DNA of 64,000 nucleotides from Galbibacter kalidii (GTDB taxonomy: Bacteria; Bacteroidota; Bacteroidia; Flavobacteriales; Flavobacteriaceae): the NCBI RefSeq assembly GCF_026241135.1, contig NZ_JAPFGA010000012.1, positions 1 through 64,000 of the forward strand, given 5' to 3'. Position 1 is the first letter of the stretch. The number at the start of each line of letters is the position of its first letter. Positions 50,721 to 61,245 of the stretch are shown here, piece after piece. Position numbers and translations under genes: made by a program. Under the pieces are notes generated by a model. That model saw only the letters and a list, made by a program, of their open reading frames with translations, was not told where the DNA came from and did not search any database.

Positions 50721-53327
50721 ATGAACTTAAACAATTTTACCATAAAATCACAGGAAGCCATACAACAAGCGCAACAAATAGCGCAAGGGTATGGCCATCA
50801 GCAGATAGAGAACGAACACATTTTTAAAGCCCTTTTTGAAGTGGATCAAAATGTGCTCCCTTTCCTTCTTAAAAAATTGGATGTAAACGTCAACCTGCTG
50901 AAACAGGTTTTAGACAGTACGCTAAACAGTTTTTCAAAAGTTGAAGGAGGCGAATTGATGTTGTCTAGGGATGCAGGAAGCGCCCTGAACGAAGCCAGTA
51001 TCATCGCCAAGAAAATGAAAGATGAATTTGTTTCGGTGGAACACCTGATTCTTGCCATCTTCAAATCAAAAAGCAAAATAGCCCAAATATTAAAAGATCA
51101 AGGTGTAACAGAAAAAGCCTTGAAAGTGGCCATCGAAGAACTGAGAAAAGGAGACCGGGTTACTTCCGCCAGTGCAGAAGACACTTACAATTCCTTGAAT
51201 AAATATGCGAAAAACCTGAATCAGCTCGCTAATGACGGGAAATTGGATCCTGTTATCGGTCGGGATGAAGAAATACGTCGTGTGTTACAGATCCTTTCCC
51301 GAAGAACCAAAAACAATCCCATGTTGGTCGGTGAACCCGGAGTGGGTAAAACAGCCATCGCTGAAGGTCTTGCTCATAGGATCATTCAGGGGGATATCCC
51401 GGAAAACCTAAAAGACAAACAGATATTCTCCTTAGATATGGGGGCGTTGATTGCCGGAGCCAAATATAAAGGTGAGTTTGAAGAACGCCTGAAAGCCGTG
51501 ATTAAAGAAGTTACTACTTCCGATGGCGATATCGTGCTCTTTATAGACGAGATACACACCTTGGTAGGTGCAGGTGGCGGACAAGGCGCTATGGACGCAG
51601 CAAACATCTTAAAACCTGCATTGGCGAGAGGTGAATTGCGCGCTATTGGCGCGACTACCCTTGATGAGTATCAAAAATACTTTGAAAAGGACAAAGCTTT
51701 GGAGCGTAGGTTTCAAAAAGTTGTCGTCGCCGAACCGGATACAGAAAGTGCAATTTCCATACTAAGGGGAATCAAGGAAAAATATGAAACGCACCATAAA
51801 GTCCGTATCAAAGATGAAGCTATTATCGCGGCGGTGGAATTATCCCAACGTTATATCACCAATCGATTTTTGCCCGACAAGGCGATTGATTTGATGGACG
51901 AAGCCGCTTCTAAACTCCGTATGGAGATCAACTCCAAACCGGAGGAGCTCGACGTACTAGACAGAAAGATCATGCAATTGGAGATTGAAATTGAAGCGAT
52001 TAAAAGGGAAGATGACGAATTGAAGTTGAAATCCTTAAACTCCGATCTTGCCAATCTGAAAGAAGAGCGCAACGAAGTTTTTGCCAAGTGGAAAAGTGAG
52101 AAAGATATCGTGGATGAAATTCAATCTACCAAAGAAAGTGTAGAGCAATTCAAACTGGAAGCCGAACGTGCCGAACGCGATGGCGATTACGGAAAAGTAG
52201 CGGAAATCCGATACGGGAAAATAAAAGAAGCCCAAGAAAAATTGGAAACGCTACAAAACAAGCTTGAAGAAGAGCAAGCCAATGGTAGCAACCTTATCAA
52301 AGAAGAAGTAACCAATGACGATATTGCCGAAGTTGTAGCCAAATGGACCGGGATTCCGATAACCAAAATGTTGCAAAGCGAACGCGAAAAACTGTTGAAG
52401 CTTGAAGAAGTTCTCCACAAAAGAGTGGTCGGACAAGAGGAAGCCATTCAGTCGGTTTCTGATGCGATCAGAAGGAGTCGGGCAGGTTTACAAGACGCCA
52501 ATCGTCCTATTGGGTCGTTCCTTTTTTTGGGAACCACTGGAGTGGGTAAAACCGAACTTGCTAAAGCCTTAGCTGAATACCTTTTTGACGATGAAGCTGC
52601 AATGACCCGTATTGACATGAGCGAATATCAAGAACGGCATTCGGTAAGTAGATTGGTAGGGGCACCTCCGGGATATGTTGGTTATGATGAAGGTGGACAA
52701 CTTACGGAAGCTGTAAGACGCAGACCTTATTCGGTGGTCTTGTTGGATGAAGTTGAAAAAGCGCATCCTGATACTTTCAATATTCTTTTACAGGTATTGG
52801 ATGAAGGAAGGTTGACCGACAACAAAGGTCGCTTGGCCGATTTCAAGAATACTATCATTATCATGACCAGTAATATTGGAAGTCACATTATTCAGGAAAA
52901 ATTTGTAGCCGTAAAAGATATTGAAAGTGCGATGGAATCCGCTAAAGTAGAAGTTCTGGGCTTATTGAAACAAAGTGTTCGACCGGAGTTTCTAAACCGC
53001 ATAGATGATATCGTTATGTTTACCCCGCTTAACCCTGATGACATCAAAAAAATTGTTAAACTACAGTTAAAAGGAGTCACCAAAATGGTAGCGAAACAGA
53101 ACATAACGCTCGATGCTACGGAAGAGGCTATTGCATACCTGACCAGAATTGGATACGATCCACAATACGGGGCAAGACCTGTAAAAAGGGTTATTCAGAA
53201 AGAAGTATTAAACAACCTTTCCAAAGAAATTTTAAGTGGAAAAGTCAATGCTGAAAGCATTATTCTTCTAGATGAATTTGACGGTAAGTTGGTTTTCAGA
53301 AACCAAACAAATTTAATAGAAAATTAA
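50721..53327 (+). CDS. clpB: ATP-dependent chaperone ClpB
   Basis: An 868-residue hexameric disaggregase that works with DnaK on aggregated proteins. The N domain (1-145) has the double Clp repeat. The first AAA domain has [15 protein letters not shown] and [14 protein letters not shown]. The coiled M domain (about 405-520, [17 protein letters not shown]) distinguishes ClpB from ClpA/C. The second AAA domain has [16 protein letters not shown] and [13 protein letters not shown]. All Walker and sensor motifs look intact. It is expressed alone and followed by a strong terminator. Confidence 0.98.
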   Translation: MNLNNFTIKSQEAIQQAQQIAQGYGHQQIENEHIFKALFEVDQNVLPFLLKKLDVNVNLLKQVLDSTLNSFSKVEGGELMLSRDAGSALNEASIIAKKMKDEFVSVEHLILAIFKSKSKIAQILKDQGVTEKALKVAIEELRKGDRVTSASAEDTYNSLNKYAKNLNQLANDGKLDPVIGRDEEIRRVLQILSRRTKNNPMLVGEPGVGKTAIAEGLAHRIIQGDIPENLKDKQIFSLDMGALIAGAKYKGEFEERLKAVIKEVTTSDGDIVLFIDEIHTLVGAGGGQGAMDAANILKPALARGELRAIGATTLDEYQKYFEKDKALERRFQKVVVAEPDTESAISILRGIKEKYETHHKVRIKDEAIIAAVELSQRYITNRFLPDKAIDLMDEAASKLRMEINSKPEELDVLDRKIMQLEIEIEAIKREDDELKLKSLNSDLANLKEERNEVFAKWKSEKDIVDEIQSTKESVEQFKLEAERAERDGDYGKVAEIRYGKIKEAQEKLETLQNKLEEEQANGSNLIKEEVTNDDIAEVVAKWTGIPITKMLQSEREKLLKLEEVLHKRVVGQEEAIQSVSDAIRRSRAGLQDANRPIGSFLFLGTTGVGKTELAKALAEYLFDDEAAMTRIDMSEYQERHSVSRLVGAPPGYVGYDEGGQLTEAVRRRPYSVVLLDEVEKAHPDTFNILLQVLDEGRLTDNKGRLADFKNTIIIMTSNIGSHIIQEKFVAVKDIESAMESAKVEVLGLLKQSVRPEFLNRIDDIVMFTPLNPDDIKKIVKLQLKGVTKMVAKQNITLDATEEAIAYLTRIGYDPQYGARPVKRVIQKEVLNNLSKEILSGKVNAESIILLDEFDGKLVFRNQTNLIEN

Positions 53328-53449
53328 CAGTTTCAGGCTGTAAGTTTAAATCAAAATAAGCGACTGATTCTGTGTAAGTTAAAGACATTAAAGTAAAGTT
53401 AGGTAGTTCGTTTGAATTATTTAGTTTTAAGTTGGTTGGTTAGTTAAGG

Positions 53450-53479
53450 CACCCGTGATTTCATCACGGGTGTTTTTTT
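53450..53479 (+). terminator. Terminator of clpB
   Basis: CACCCGTGAT (53450-53459) pairs with ATCACGGGTG (53463-53472) around TTC, followed by seven T residues. Confidence 0.95.
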
Positions 53480-53490
53480 ATGCCCCACCC

Positions 53491-53582
53491 AGAATTGCTA
53501 AAAAAAAGCAATTCTGATCCGCTTTAGGCGGAGGAGGTAAATTCGTAAGCCCCAAGGCATCCCGTCCCGATAATTATCGGGA
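53491..53582. repeat. Cluster of three short palindromes
   Basis: AGAATTGCT/AGCAATTCT (53491-53515), TCCGC/GCGGA (53518-53532) and the perfect 18-bp palindrome TCCCGATAATTATCGGGA (53565-53582) lie in tandem. The last is related to the element before lpxC. Confidence 0.75.
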
Positions 53583-53665
53583 GCTATCGGGGTCGAGAAA
53601 TCCCTTTGGATTAAACCTATGTGGAATTGAAATGTCAGGGATCCATTATGCAATCAAATGTCGTA

Positions 53666-53724
53666 CCTACAGGGTTATAACAATCTCTCCATCTAAAAAT
53701 CTGCAAATATTTTAACCCTGTAGG
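53666..53724. repeat. 12-bp inverted repeat CCTACAGGGTTA
   Basis: CCTACAGGGTTA (53666-53677) and its exact complement (53713-53724) enclose 35 bp without coding content. The arms could fold into a cruciform, or they may mark a small mobile element. Confidence 0.75.
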
Positions 53725-53820
53725 GGCGATATATTCAATCATACAAAAAATTTTTGCTTATAAAAATGATACGTTTTCCTGAATTGAATTACCATAAAAT
53801 ACCTTTCAGTATTTTTTTAT

Positions 53821-53828
53821 TATATTTG
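53821..53828 (+). promoter_or_regulatory. TAnnTTTG box before the TetR gene
   Basis: TATATTTG lies 24 bp before the ATG at 53853, so transcription begins after 53754 and the longer frame is not used. Confidence 0.5.
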
Positions 53829-53852
53829 AAACTCAATAAGCCTAAACTAAAA

Positions 53853-54446
53853 ATGACCACCAAAGCTGAAAAAACCACCCGGTTTATCGTTAAAACAGTT
53901 GCCCCTATCTTCAACAAGCAAGGTTATGCAGGCACCAGTTTGTCAGATATCACCAAAGCTACGGGCTTAACCAAAGGAGCTATTTACGGTAATTTTGAAA
54001 ACAAAGACACCCTTTCTTTACACGCATTTGACTACAATGTCAACACAATACTTTCCAAGATCGAGCAATACATGGAAAAAGGAAATTCCCCGCTGGAAAA
54101 ACTCATGTATTTTATCAAATTCTATAAAAACTATTACGGTTTTACGAAAGATTTTGGAGGTTGCCCTATTATTAACACCGGGGTTGATGCTAACAACATG
54201 TATCCTGAATTATTGGAAAAAGTCCGGGAAACAATTGCTAAAATAGAATCCTATATATCCGATCAAATAGAAGAAGGGAAAAGGATAGGTGAAATCAGAA
54301 AGGCAATAACAGGCCCAGTCTATGCAAAGCGATTTTACAGTTTAATTCAGGGAGCTGTCTTTATGAGTCAGACTACAGCTGATGAATCCTATATTATTGA
54401 TTGCACAAACGTTATTATTGATACTATAAACCAAAGGTTTAAGTAG
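53853..54446 (+). CDS. TetR-family transcriptional regulator
   Basis: A 197-residue repressor. The N-terminal HTH has GYAGTSLSDITKATGLTKGA followed by IYGNFENKDTL (about 23-55), the hallmark of TetR proteins. The C-terminal ligand domain includes GCPIINTGVDANN. An in-frame ATG at 53754 lies before the promoter box, so the Met at 53853 (MTTKAEKTTRF) is chosen. The gene converges on and overlaps the MFS gene by 8 bp. The ligand and regulated genes are unknown; the neighbour could be a target only if regulated at a distance. Confidence 0.88.
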   Translation: MTTKAEKTTRFIVKTVAPIFNKQGYAGTSLSDITKATGLTKGAIYGNFENKDTLSLHAFDYNVNTILSKIEQYMEKGNSPLEKLMYFIKFYKNYYGFTKDFGGCPIINTGVDANNMYPELLEKVRETIAKIESYISDQIEEGKRIGEIRKAITGPVYAKRFYSLIQGAVFMSQTTADESYIIDCTNVIIDTINQRFK

Positions 54447-55746
54447 TTTTTCGAGGCACTTTCAGCAAAAGAAATACCCCTGCCAGAAAAATCACTCCCA
54501 GAATCACGATTGAACTTCGCATGCTTCCGGTAAGCTGTGCTATGAATCCGTAAAGGAACATCCCGATAACAATCCCTATTTTTTCGGCCACATCATAAAA
54601 ACTGAAAAAAGAAGCGGTATCCTTGGTCTCAGGTAAAAATTTGGAATACGTTGAACGCGACAAGGCCTGAATACCTCCCATCACCAAACCGACAATCGAA
54701 GCGGTTATATAGAATTGTTGCGGTGTAACCACAAAATAGGCATAGCAACACACCAACACCCAAATAATATTAATACCGATAAGGGTTTTTATATTCCCGA
54801 ATTTAGCAGAAGCCTTTGAGGTTAATGTAGCTCCCAAAACGGCTACCAATTGAATCAGCAGAATACTGATTATTAACCCGGTCGTTCTCTGACTGTCACT
54901 TTCCCATGCCAATTCCTCTTCAGCAAAATAGGAAGCCACCAACATCACGGTCTGTACGCCCATGCTATACACAAAAAAAGCAACGAGATAACGCTTTAAT
55001 CGAATGTTCTCCCTTAGCAAACCCCATACCTTTTTAAGCTCTTTGAATCCGTTGAACAGTACTTCTTTGCGTATCTTTTGCCTGTTATCGTTTCCTTTGG
55101 GGAGGTAATAGAACGAATACTGACTGAAAACTACCCACCAAATCCCAACAAGAATAAAGGAAATTTTGGTCGGCTCCCCTGCTCCACTAAAACCAAACCA
55201 CTCATATTTCATGATCATAGCCAAATTCAGTAGTAAAAGAAGAACACTCCCGATATAACCCAAAGAATAGCCTTTGGCACTGATACTGTCTTGCTGTTCG
55301 GGGAAAGCGACATCCGGCAGATATGAATTGTAAAAGACCAAACTTCCCCAAAAACCGATCAATCCGAAGAAATAAACCAGCAAACTCGTATAGATATGCT
55401 CCAAGCTAAACCAATACAATCCGATACTGGAAAGTGCACCGAGATAACAGAAGAACTTCAGGAAAACCTTTTTATTTCCCACAAAATCAGCAATTCCGGA
55501 AAGTAATGGAGTTAAAACTGAAATGACCAAAAATGCTGCTGAAGTCACATAGGTAATCAAGGGTCCGCGGGCTATTTCACCACCAAACACCTCTATCTTC
55601 TCTATTCCGGCTTCCCTGAACAAAGCCCCGTAGAACAAAGGAAAAATAGCTGATGCGATCGTTAAACTGTAAACTGAATTTGCCCAATCGTAAAACGCCC
55701 AGGCGTTGAGTAGTTTTTTACTTCCTTTTTGTAGTAGTACTGCCAT
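54439..55746 (-). CDS. UMF1-type MFS transporter
   Basis: A 435-residue protein with about 12 membrane helices. The start KLLNAWAFYDWANSVYSLTI is the hallmark of the UMF1/Atg22-like MFS branch. Later LSGIADFVGNKK (the MFS loop between helices 2 and 3) and GGIQALSRSTYSKFLPE are also family motifs. Substrates of bacterial members are not established. It lies 92 bp downstream of the M48 protease gene on the same strand. Confidence 0.9.
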   Translation of the reverse strand: MAVLLQKGSKKLLNAWAFYDWANSVYSLTIASAIFPLFYGALFREAGIEKIEVFGGEIARGPLITYVTSAAFLVISVLTPLLSGIADFVGNKKVFLKFFCYLGALSSIGLYWFSLEHIYTSLLVYFFGLIGFWGSLVFYNSYLPDVAFPEQQDSISAKGYSLGYIGSVLLLLLNLAMIMKYEWFGFSGAGEPTKISFILVGIWWVVFSQYSFYYLPKGNDNRQKIRKEVLFNGFKELKKVWGLLRENIRLKRYLVAFFVYSMGVQTVMLVASYFAEEELAWESDSQRTTGLIISILLIQLVAVLGATLTSKASAKFGNIKTLIGINIIWVLVCCYAYFVVTPQQFYITASIVGLVMGGIQALSRSTYSKFLPETKDTASFFSFYDVAEKIGIVIGMFLYGFIAQLTGSMRSSIVILGVIFLAGVFLLLKVPRKTT

Positions 55747-55838
55747 ATCTAAAATTAAAAGGTTGCCGAAAAGCTTAGGTATTTTTCAGCAACCTTTCAA
55801 ATATAGATAATTATTTTGTTATCGAGATTAAGAAATCA

Positions 55839-56648
55839 TTATTGGAAAGAAGTCACCCCATATCGTGCAGCTTCTTCTTTAGCCGTCGGCACCAATTGTT
55901 TTAATTTGGCAATACGGGTTTGGCTAGAGGGGTGAGTACTAAGCATTTCAGGGGGTGCTTCCCCTCCTTGCGCACTCATACGCTCCCACAACCTAACAGC
56001 TTCTTCAGGATTGTAACCTGCAATGGCCATTAGCCTAATTCCGATGGCATCGGCTTCCGTTTCGTGACTTCTGCTAAAAGGCAACATCACACCTACCTGT
56101 GAGCCTATTCCATAAGCTTGTGTGAATATCTGTTGTGTTTGTGGATTCTTACTCAAGGCTACACTACCGGCTACCCCCACAAGTTGTTGAAGTGTACCCG
56201 CACTCATTCGTTGAGCTCCGTGATCAGCCAAAGCATGTGCCACTTCGTGGCCCATTACCACTGCAATTCCGGTATCTCCTTGGCAGATCGGCATGATTCC
56301 GTTATAAAAAACAATCTTACCTCCAGGCATACACCAAGCGTTTACGGCATCATCGTCCACTAAATTATACTCCCAACGGTAATCGTTCAAATAACCTTCA
56401 TATCCATTGGCGTTAAACCAACGCTCTGCTGCATTGGCAATTCGCTGTCCTACTCTTTTGATAGCTGCAGCATCAGCAGTTCCGGTTATCACCTTGTTTT
56501 CTTTTAAAAATTGATCATATTGTGCAAACGAAGTTGGAAAAATTTGATCGTTCGACTGAAAATTCAGGGTGCTTTTACCAGTAAACGGGTTTGTCGAGCA
56601 GGAAATCACCAACAAAACAAAAACCGCTATAGATGCGTATTTTTTCAT
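55839..56648 (-). CDS. M48-family zinc peptidase lipoprotein
   Basis: A 269-residue lipoprotein (VISC, Cys17) of the BepA/LoiP-type periplasmic M48 group. The zinc motif is HEVAH (His134, Glu135, His138), followed by ALADHGAQRMS, and the third ligand is the Glu in SHETEADAIGIRLM. AWCMPGGKIVFYNGI before the motif is also typical. It has no membrane helices beyond the signal, unlike HtpX. Likely role: quality control of outer-membrane proteins, by analogy. It lies between the GH31 and MFS genes on the same strand. Confidence 0.94.
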   Translation of the reverse strand: MKKYASIAVFVLLVISCSTNPFTGKSTLNFQSNDQIFPTSFAQYDQFLKENKVITGTADAAAIKRVGQRIANAAERWFNANGYEGYLNDYRWEYNLVDDDAVNAWCMPGGKIVFYNGIMPICQGDTGIAVVMGHEVAHALADHGAQRMSAGTLQQLVGVAGSVALSKNPQTQQIFTQAYGIGSQVGVMLPFSRSHETEADAIGIRLMAIAGYNPEEAVRLWERMSAQGGEAPPEMLSTHPSSQTRIAKLKQLVPTAKEEAARYGVTSFQ

Positions 56649-56729
56649 CTTTTTAAGTTTTTAATGTATTGAATAAAATAGTTAATAAGAAGTTAGACAC
56701 TAGTTCTATATACTAAGATAATTAAAATA

Positions 56730-59129
56730 TTACACTCCTTTAATATGGAGTTCTGTAAATTCTTTTTTAATGATCATATTGTTATCCCCATTCAGTTTAA
56801 CTTCACTTATTGGGATTTCAACATTATCCAGCTGAATTGATTTCACTTCAAAAGGTAAACCGATCAAATTCATTTTAAAATTCTCATAGCTTGTTACATA
56901 TTTCCCTTCCTTGAACTGCTGAATAATCAACTCGTTCTCCTTTCCGGTCAGCTTGAATGTCCGCAGGCTATACCTTCCCTTTTTATAATCGAATCCATCG
57001 CCGGCATCTTCAAACACCTGCGATTTTTCTTCTCCTAATTTATAAAAAACGTCCAGTGTCAGTTGATCTATTTCCTTTTCCCCTACATATTGTTGCACCG
57101 GGTACTTGGGAATAATAGCCCCCTCTTTGATAAAGATCGGAATTGTATCAATATCAGCCCCGACCCAACGCTCTCTTCCGCCTTTTACAAGTTTTCTACT
57201 CCAATAATCATACCATTTTCCTCGGGGGAAATACATTCGCCTTCCTTTGGAATTGGCTTCCAGGACAGGGCACACCAAGATATGATTACCAAAAACGAAT
57301 TCATCGTTACGGTAATGTGTATGCGGATCATCCTGATCATAATACACCAAAGATTTCAACATCGGGATACCGTGTTGGCTATACTCCCAAAACATGGTGT
57401 AGAGATACGGAAGTAATTGATAGCGTATTTCAATAAATTTTCGTGTGATATCGGTCACCTCATCGCCAAAAGACCAAGGTTCCTGATTTCCATGGTCACC
57501 ACTTGAATGCACCCTGCAAAACGGATGGAACACCCCTAATTGAATCCAACGGGCAAAAAGTTCGTCGTTAGGCTGTTCAGCAAATCCACCAATATCCGAG
57601 CCTACAAAAGACATTCCGCTCATACACAAACGTTGTACTTGGATATTGGCAACCCAAAGATGTTCCCAAGTAGCCACATTATCCCCCGTCCACGCCGAGG
57701 TAAAGCGTTGTGTTCCCGAATAAGCAGACCGGGTAATAACAAACGGACGCTTTGGGAAAATATATCGTCTCACCCCTTCATGGGTGGCCCTTGCCATCTG
57801 CATACCGTAAATATTGTGTGCTTTACGATGACTGCAATAATGGCCGTCGTAATGATGGCGCACATCATCGGGGAAAGTTTTCCCGGGCACTTCCATCACA
57901 GCGGGTTCATTCATATCATTCCAAACCCCTTTTATTCCTATGTCTGCGATTAGCTCTTCATACAAACCAGCCCACCATTCGCGGACTTTTGGATTGGTGA
58001 AATCAGGAAAATTACATTCACCGGGCCATACTTTACCCTTCATATACGGACCGTCTGCCCGCTTACAGAAATAATCCTTTTCCACTGCTTCGTTATACAC
58101 CCAGTATTCTTTATCAATCTTAATTCCCGGATCGATGATCACCACGGTTTTAAAACCGTCTTCCGCCAATTCGCTCACCATTCTTTTAGGGTCGGGGAAA
58201 TACTCCTTGTTCCAGGTAAAACACCTGAAACCATCCATATAATCAATATCCAAGTAAATGGCATCACACGGGATCTGTAATTCTCGGAATTTTTTTGCAA
58301 TCTTTTTTACTTTCCCTTCCGGGTAATAACTCCATTTACATTGATGGAACCCCAGCGCCCATAAAGGTGGGAGTTCCGGTCTTCCGGTAAGATCCGTATA
58401 ACCAATAACCACATCGGGTACGGTAGGTCCGTAAATAAAATAGTAGTTCATTTCCCCTCCGTCTGCCCAAAAACTGGTAATATTCCTTCTTTCCTGACAA
58501 AAATCGAAATGTGATTTAAAGGTGTTGTCAAAAAATATCCCATAGGCGATATTGTGATGCATCCCCACATAAAACGGAATACTTTTATACAGTGGATCCT
58601 TTCCTTTTCCATAAGCATACTGATCGGTTGCCCAATTTTGAACCCGTTTACCTCTTAAATTCAACTGGGAAGGCTTATCGCCCAAGGCATAAAAACTTTC
58701 TGACTCTTGTGAAAACTTGCTCATCTTCACTACATTCCCCCCATACTCATAGCTTTCTTCCCAATGAAAACCCAATTCATCTTCATTGATGATCTTACCC
58801 TTGATGTCTAAAATAGTCAACCTAAGGTCTTTTTTGGCTACTCGTACTTCCAATTTGGAGGTTTTCATACTAAAGTGATCATCCTTCTCCTCTATCTCTA
58901 AAAAATTGTACCCATAGGTGGCATCCTCGGAAATCGCATATGAAAAATCGGACTCAAAATCTACTTCTGCTGCATATCTGAAACGCAACACGCTATCCCT
59001 CAAAAAAGAAATCTGCAAAGCGACATCATTCTCGGCATAAAAGGTAACCTTATCGACTTCTTTTTTGTGATCTATGATCTTGGAAGGAAATAGGTTCCCT
59101 TTTTGTTCTAGCTTAGTGTTGGCAATCAT
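56730..59129 (-). CDS. GH31 alpha-glucosidase
   Basis: A 799-residue glycoside hydrolase. The N-terminal beta-sandwich (about 20-240) is followed by the barrel with nucleophile Asp405 in GVWNDMNEPAVM and acid/base Asp483 in SAWTGDNVATWEH. LGFHQCKWSYYPEGKVK and IYLDIDYMDGFRCFTW are further family motifs. No signal peptide is seen, so it should act in the cytoplasm on alpha-glucans or maltooligosaccharides. The branching enzyme gene is 65 bp upstream, suggesting a joint role in glycogen or alpha-glucan metabolism. Confidence 0.95.
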   Translation of the reverse strand: MIANTKLEQKGNLFPSKIIDHKKEVDKVTFYAENDVALQISFLRDSVLRFRYAAEVDFESDFSYAISEDATYGYNFLEIEEKDDHFSMKTSKLEVRVAKKDLRLTILDIKGKIINEDELGFHWEESYEYGGNVVKMSKFSQESESFYALGDKPSQLNLRGKRVQNWATDQYAYGKGKDPLYKSIPFYVGMHHNIAYGIFFDNTFKSHFDFCQERRNITSFWADGGEMNYYFIYGPTVPDVVIGYTDLTGRPELPPLWALGFHQCKWSYYPEGKVKKIAKKFRELQIPCDAIYLDIDYMDGFRCFTWNKEYFPDPKRMVSELAEDGFKTVVIIDPGIKIDKEYWVYNEAVEKDYFCKRADGPYMKGKVWPGECNFPDFTNPKVREWWAGLYEELIADIGIKGVWNDMNEPAVMEVPGKTFPDDVRHHYDGHYCSHRKAHNIYGMQMARATHEGVRRYIFPKRPFVITRSAYSGTQRFTSAWTGDNVATWEHLWVANIQVQRLCMSGMSFVGSDIGGFAEQPNDELFARWIQLGVFHPFCRVHSSGDHGNQEPWSFGDEVTDITRKFIEIRYQLLPYLYTMFWEYSQHGIPMLKSLVYYDQDDPHTHYRNDEFVFGNHILVCPVLEANSKGRRMYFPRGKWYDYWSRKLVKGGRERWVGADIDTIPIFIKEGAIIPKYPVQQYVGEKEIDQLTLDVFYKLGEEKSQVFEDAGDGFDYKKGRYSLRTFKLTGKENELIIQQFKEGKYVTSYENFKMNLIGLPFEVKSIQLDNVEIPISEVKLNGDNNMIIKKEFTELHIKGV

Positions 59130-59194
59130 AGCAAATCCTTTTTCAATTTTTTACAAATAAAACAATTTGTTATCAATAAATGATGAATGTTTGT

Positions 59195-61105
59195 TTATAA
59201 AATTTTAAAGATTATAACGCTCAATGGCGGCAGGGTGACAACGGCAGAAAAAGGCTTTTCGTTCCACGGAGTAGCCTCGATAAGCACTTCATTTTCATTG
59301 CAAACCCCACTACCGTAATATTTTTTGTCATCACTATTGAAAACTTCTTTTATTTTCCCACCTCTAGGCATTCCTATACGATAATTTTCCCGTACCATCG
59401 GTGTAAAATTACAAATGACGACCAAATCGTTGTGCTTGTCGTGCCCCTTTCTGAGGTAGGATAGCACCGAGTTGTCAGCATCACTATAATTGATCCACAT
59501 AAACCCTTCGGTACTGAACTGTTTTTCATACAATGCCGGTTGATTGGTGTAAAATTTATTCAAATCAGCTACCAAGGTTTTCACTCCCTGATGGCCTTCG
59601 TACTGCAGCAAATGCCAATCCAAACTATTTTGAAAATTCCATTCGCCGGATTGTCCGAATTCCCCTCCCATAAAAAGCAAATTCGTCCCCGGATGGGTAA
59701 ACATATAACTGAATAGCAATCTCAGATTCGCAAAACGCTGCCACTCGTCACCAGGCATACGCCCAAAAAGGGATTGTTTCCCGTAAACCACTTCATCATG
59801 ACTTAGCGGTAACATAAAATTCTCAGAAAATGCATAAGTCATGCTGAAAGTAATATCATTTTGATGAAAACGGCGGTGAACAGGCGATTTTTTGAAATAT
59901 TCCAAGGTATCGTGCATCCATCCCATCATCCATTTCATTCCAAAACCCAATCCGCCCGTATGTACTGGTTTTGAAACCATGGTATATGAAGTAGATTCTT
60001 CTGCAATGATCTGTACTCCATCAAAACTGGTGTAAACAGCTTCGTTCATCTCTTTTATGAATACCATCGCTTCCAGATTTTCCCTTCCGCCATGAATATT
60101 GGGTTCCCATTCTCCTTCTTCTCTTGAATAATCCAAATACAACATCGAAGCCACAGCGTCTACCCTCAGACCATCTACATGGTATTTATCCAGCCAAAAA
60201 ATAGCATTGCTAATCAAAAAAGAACGCACTTCATTCCTTCCGTAATTAAAAATAAGACTTTTCCAATCGGGGTGATAGCCTCTTCTCCTATCGGGGTGTT
60301 CATACAGGTGTGAACCATCAAAAAATCCAAGTCCGTGACTGTCCTCAGGAAAATGAGATGGCACCCAATCCAAAATCACACCAATATCCGCCTGATGGAA
60401 TTTTTCAATGAGCAGCATCAAGTCTTCCGGTTTCCCAAAGCGGGATGTCGGCGCAAAATAACCGGTAACTTGATATCCCCATGAGGGATCGTATGGATGT
60501 TCCATAACGGGCATAAACTCAACATGGGTAAAGTTCATCTCTTTAACATAACTTACCAGTTCATCGGCCAATTCCACATAATTGAGCGAACGTCCGCCCT
60601 CTTCCACTTTTCTACGCCAGGATCCCAAATGCACCTCATATACAGAAAAAGGCTTATCCAAACCGTTTTTATCTTTTCTATAACCCATCCATGCGGTGTC
60701 TTGCCACTCATGTTCCGGCTTCCAAACAACAGAAGCGGTGTTGGGTCTTTCTTCACAATAAAACGCAAAAGGGTCTGCTTTTTCCGTTTCTATATCCTGA
60801 TTGTGTGATTGTATCTTGTATTTATATATGGCACCTTGCTCAACCCTGGGGATAAAGCCTTCCCAAATACCCGATTCGTCCCAGCGCACCTGAAGTTCAT
60901 GCTCACTGGCTGTCCAATAATTAAAATCGCCTATAACAGAAACTGTTTTGGCAGTTGGCGCCCATACCGCAAAATAACATCCTTTAACACCATCTTTTTC
61001 CATCGGATGCGCACCTAATTTTTCATACAGTCTATAGTGTTTTCCTGCCTTAAAAAGATCGATATCATAATTTGTAAACAGACTGTACGAATGTACTTTG
61101 CTCAT
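59195..61105 (-). CDS. glgB: 1,4-alpha-glucan branching enzyme
   Basis: A 636-residue GH13 enzyme creating alpha-1,6 branches in glycogen. The CBM48 domain (about 20-120) has FAVWAPTAKTVSVIGDFN, and the barrel has MPVMEHPYDPSWGYQVTGYF (read in part). The nucleophile is Asp316 in DGLRVDAVASMLYLDY, Glu369 is in IIAEESTSYT, and PLSHDEV is present near 440. All catalytic residues are present. No glgA or glgC is in the window. It is likely the first gene of an operon with GH31. Confidence 0.96.
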   Translation of the reverse strand: MSKVHSYSLFTNYDIDLFKAGKHYRLYEKLGAHPMEKDGVKGCYFAVWAPTAKTVSVIGDFNYWTASEHELQVRWDESGIWEGFIPRVEQGAIYKYKIQSHNQDIETEKADPFAFYCEERPNTASVVWKPEHEWQDTAWMGYRKDKNGLDKPFSVYEVHLGSWRRKVEEGGRSLNYVELADELVSYVKEMNFTHVEFMPVMEHPYDPSWGYQVTGYFAPTSRFGKPEDLMLLIEKFHQADIGVILDWVPSHFPEDSHGLGFFDGSHLYEHPDRRRGYHPDWKSLIFNYGRNEVRSFLISNAIFWLDKYHVDGLRVDAVASMLYLDYSREEGEWEPNIHGGRENLEAMVFIKEMNEAVYTSFDGVQIIAEESTSYTMVSKPVHTGGLGFGMKWMMGWMHDTLEYFKKSPVHRRFHQNDITFSMTYAFSENFMLPLSHDEVVYGKQSLFGRMPGDEWQRFANLRLLFSYMFTHPGTNLLFMGGEFGQSGEWNFQNSLDWHLLQYEGHQGVKTLVADLNKFYTNQPALYEKQFSTEGFMWINYSDADNSVLSYLRKGHDKHNDLVVICNFTPMVRENYRIGMPRGGKIKEVFNSDDKKYYGSGVCNENEVLIEATPWNEKPFSAVVTLPPLSVIIFKIL

Positions 61106-61245
61106 AATTTTTCGGGTATTGTGTATTATGGTGGTTTTGAATGCTCTAAATATCTAATGATCGTTTACGCTCAAAAATATTCTTTCGACTAAATTTATAA
61201 AAAAGGATCGATAATTAATACCTTGCAAGTTCAAATTATTGGTAA

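Larger units (their letters stand above)
53328..53852. other. 525-bp intergenic region after clpB, rich in repeats
   Basis: It contains the clpB terminator (53450-53479), three stem-loop repeats at 53491-53515, 53518-53532 and 53565-53582, a long inverted repeat at 53666-53724, and the promoter box of the TetR gene. No open frame of note and no RNA gene was recognised. Confidence 0.7.

Noticed and set aside
53491-53724. CRISPR array
   Set aside because: The palindromes differ from each other in sequence and spacing, and no cas gene is present.
53754-53852. 33-residue extension of the TetR regulator
   Set aside because: It precedes the TATATTTG promoter box and lacks any TetR similarity.
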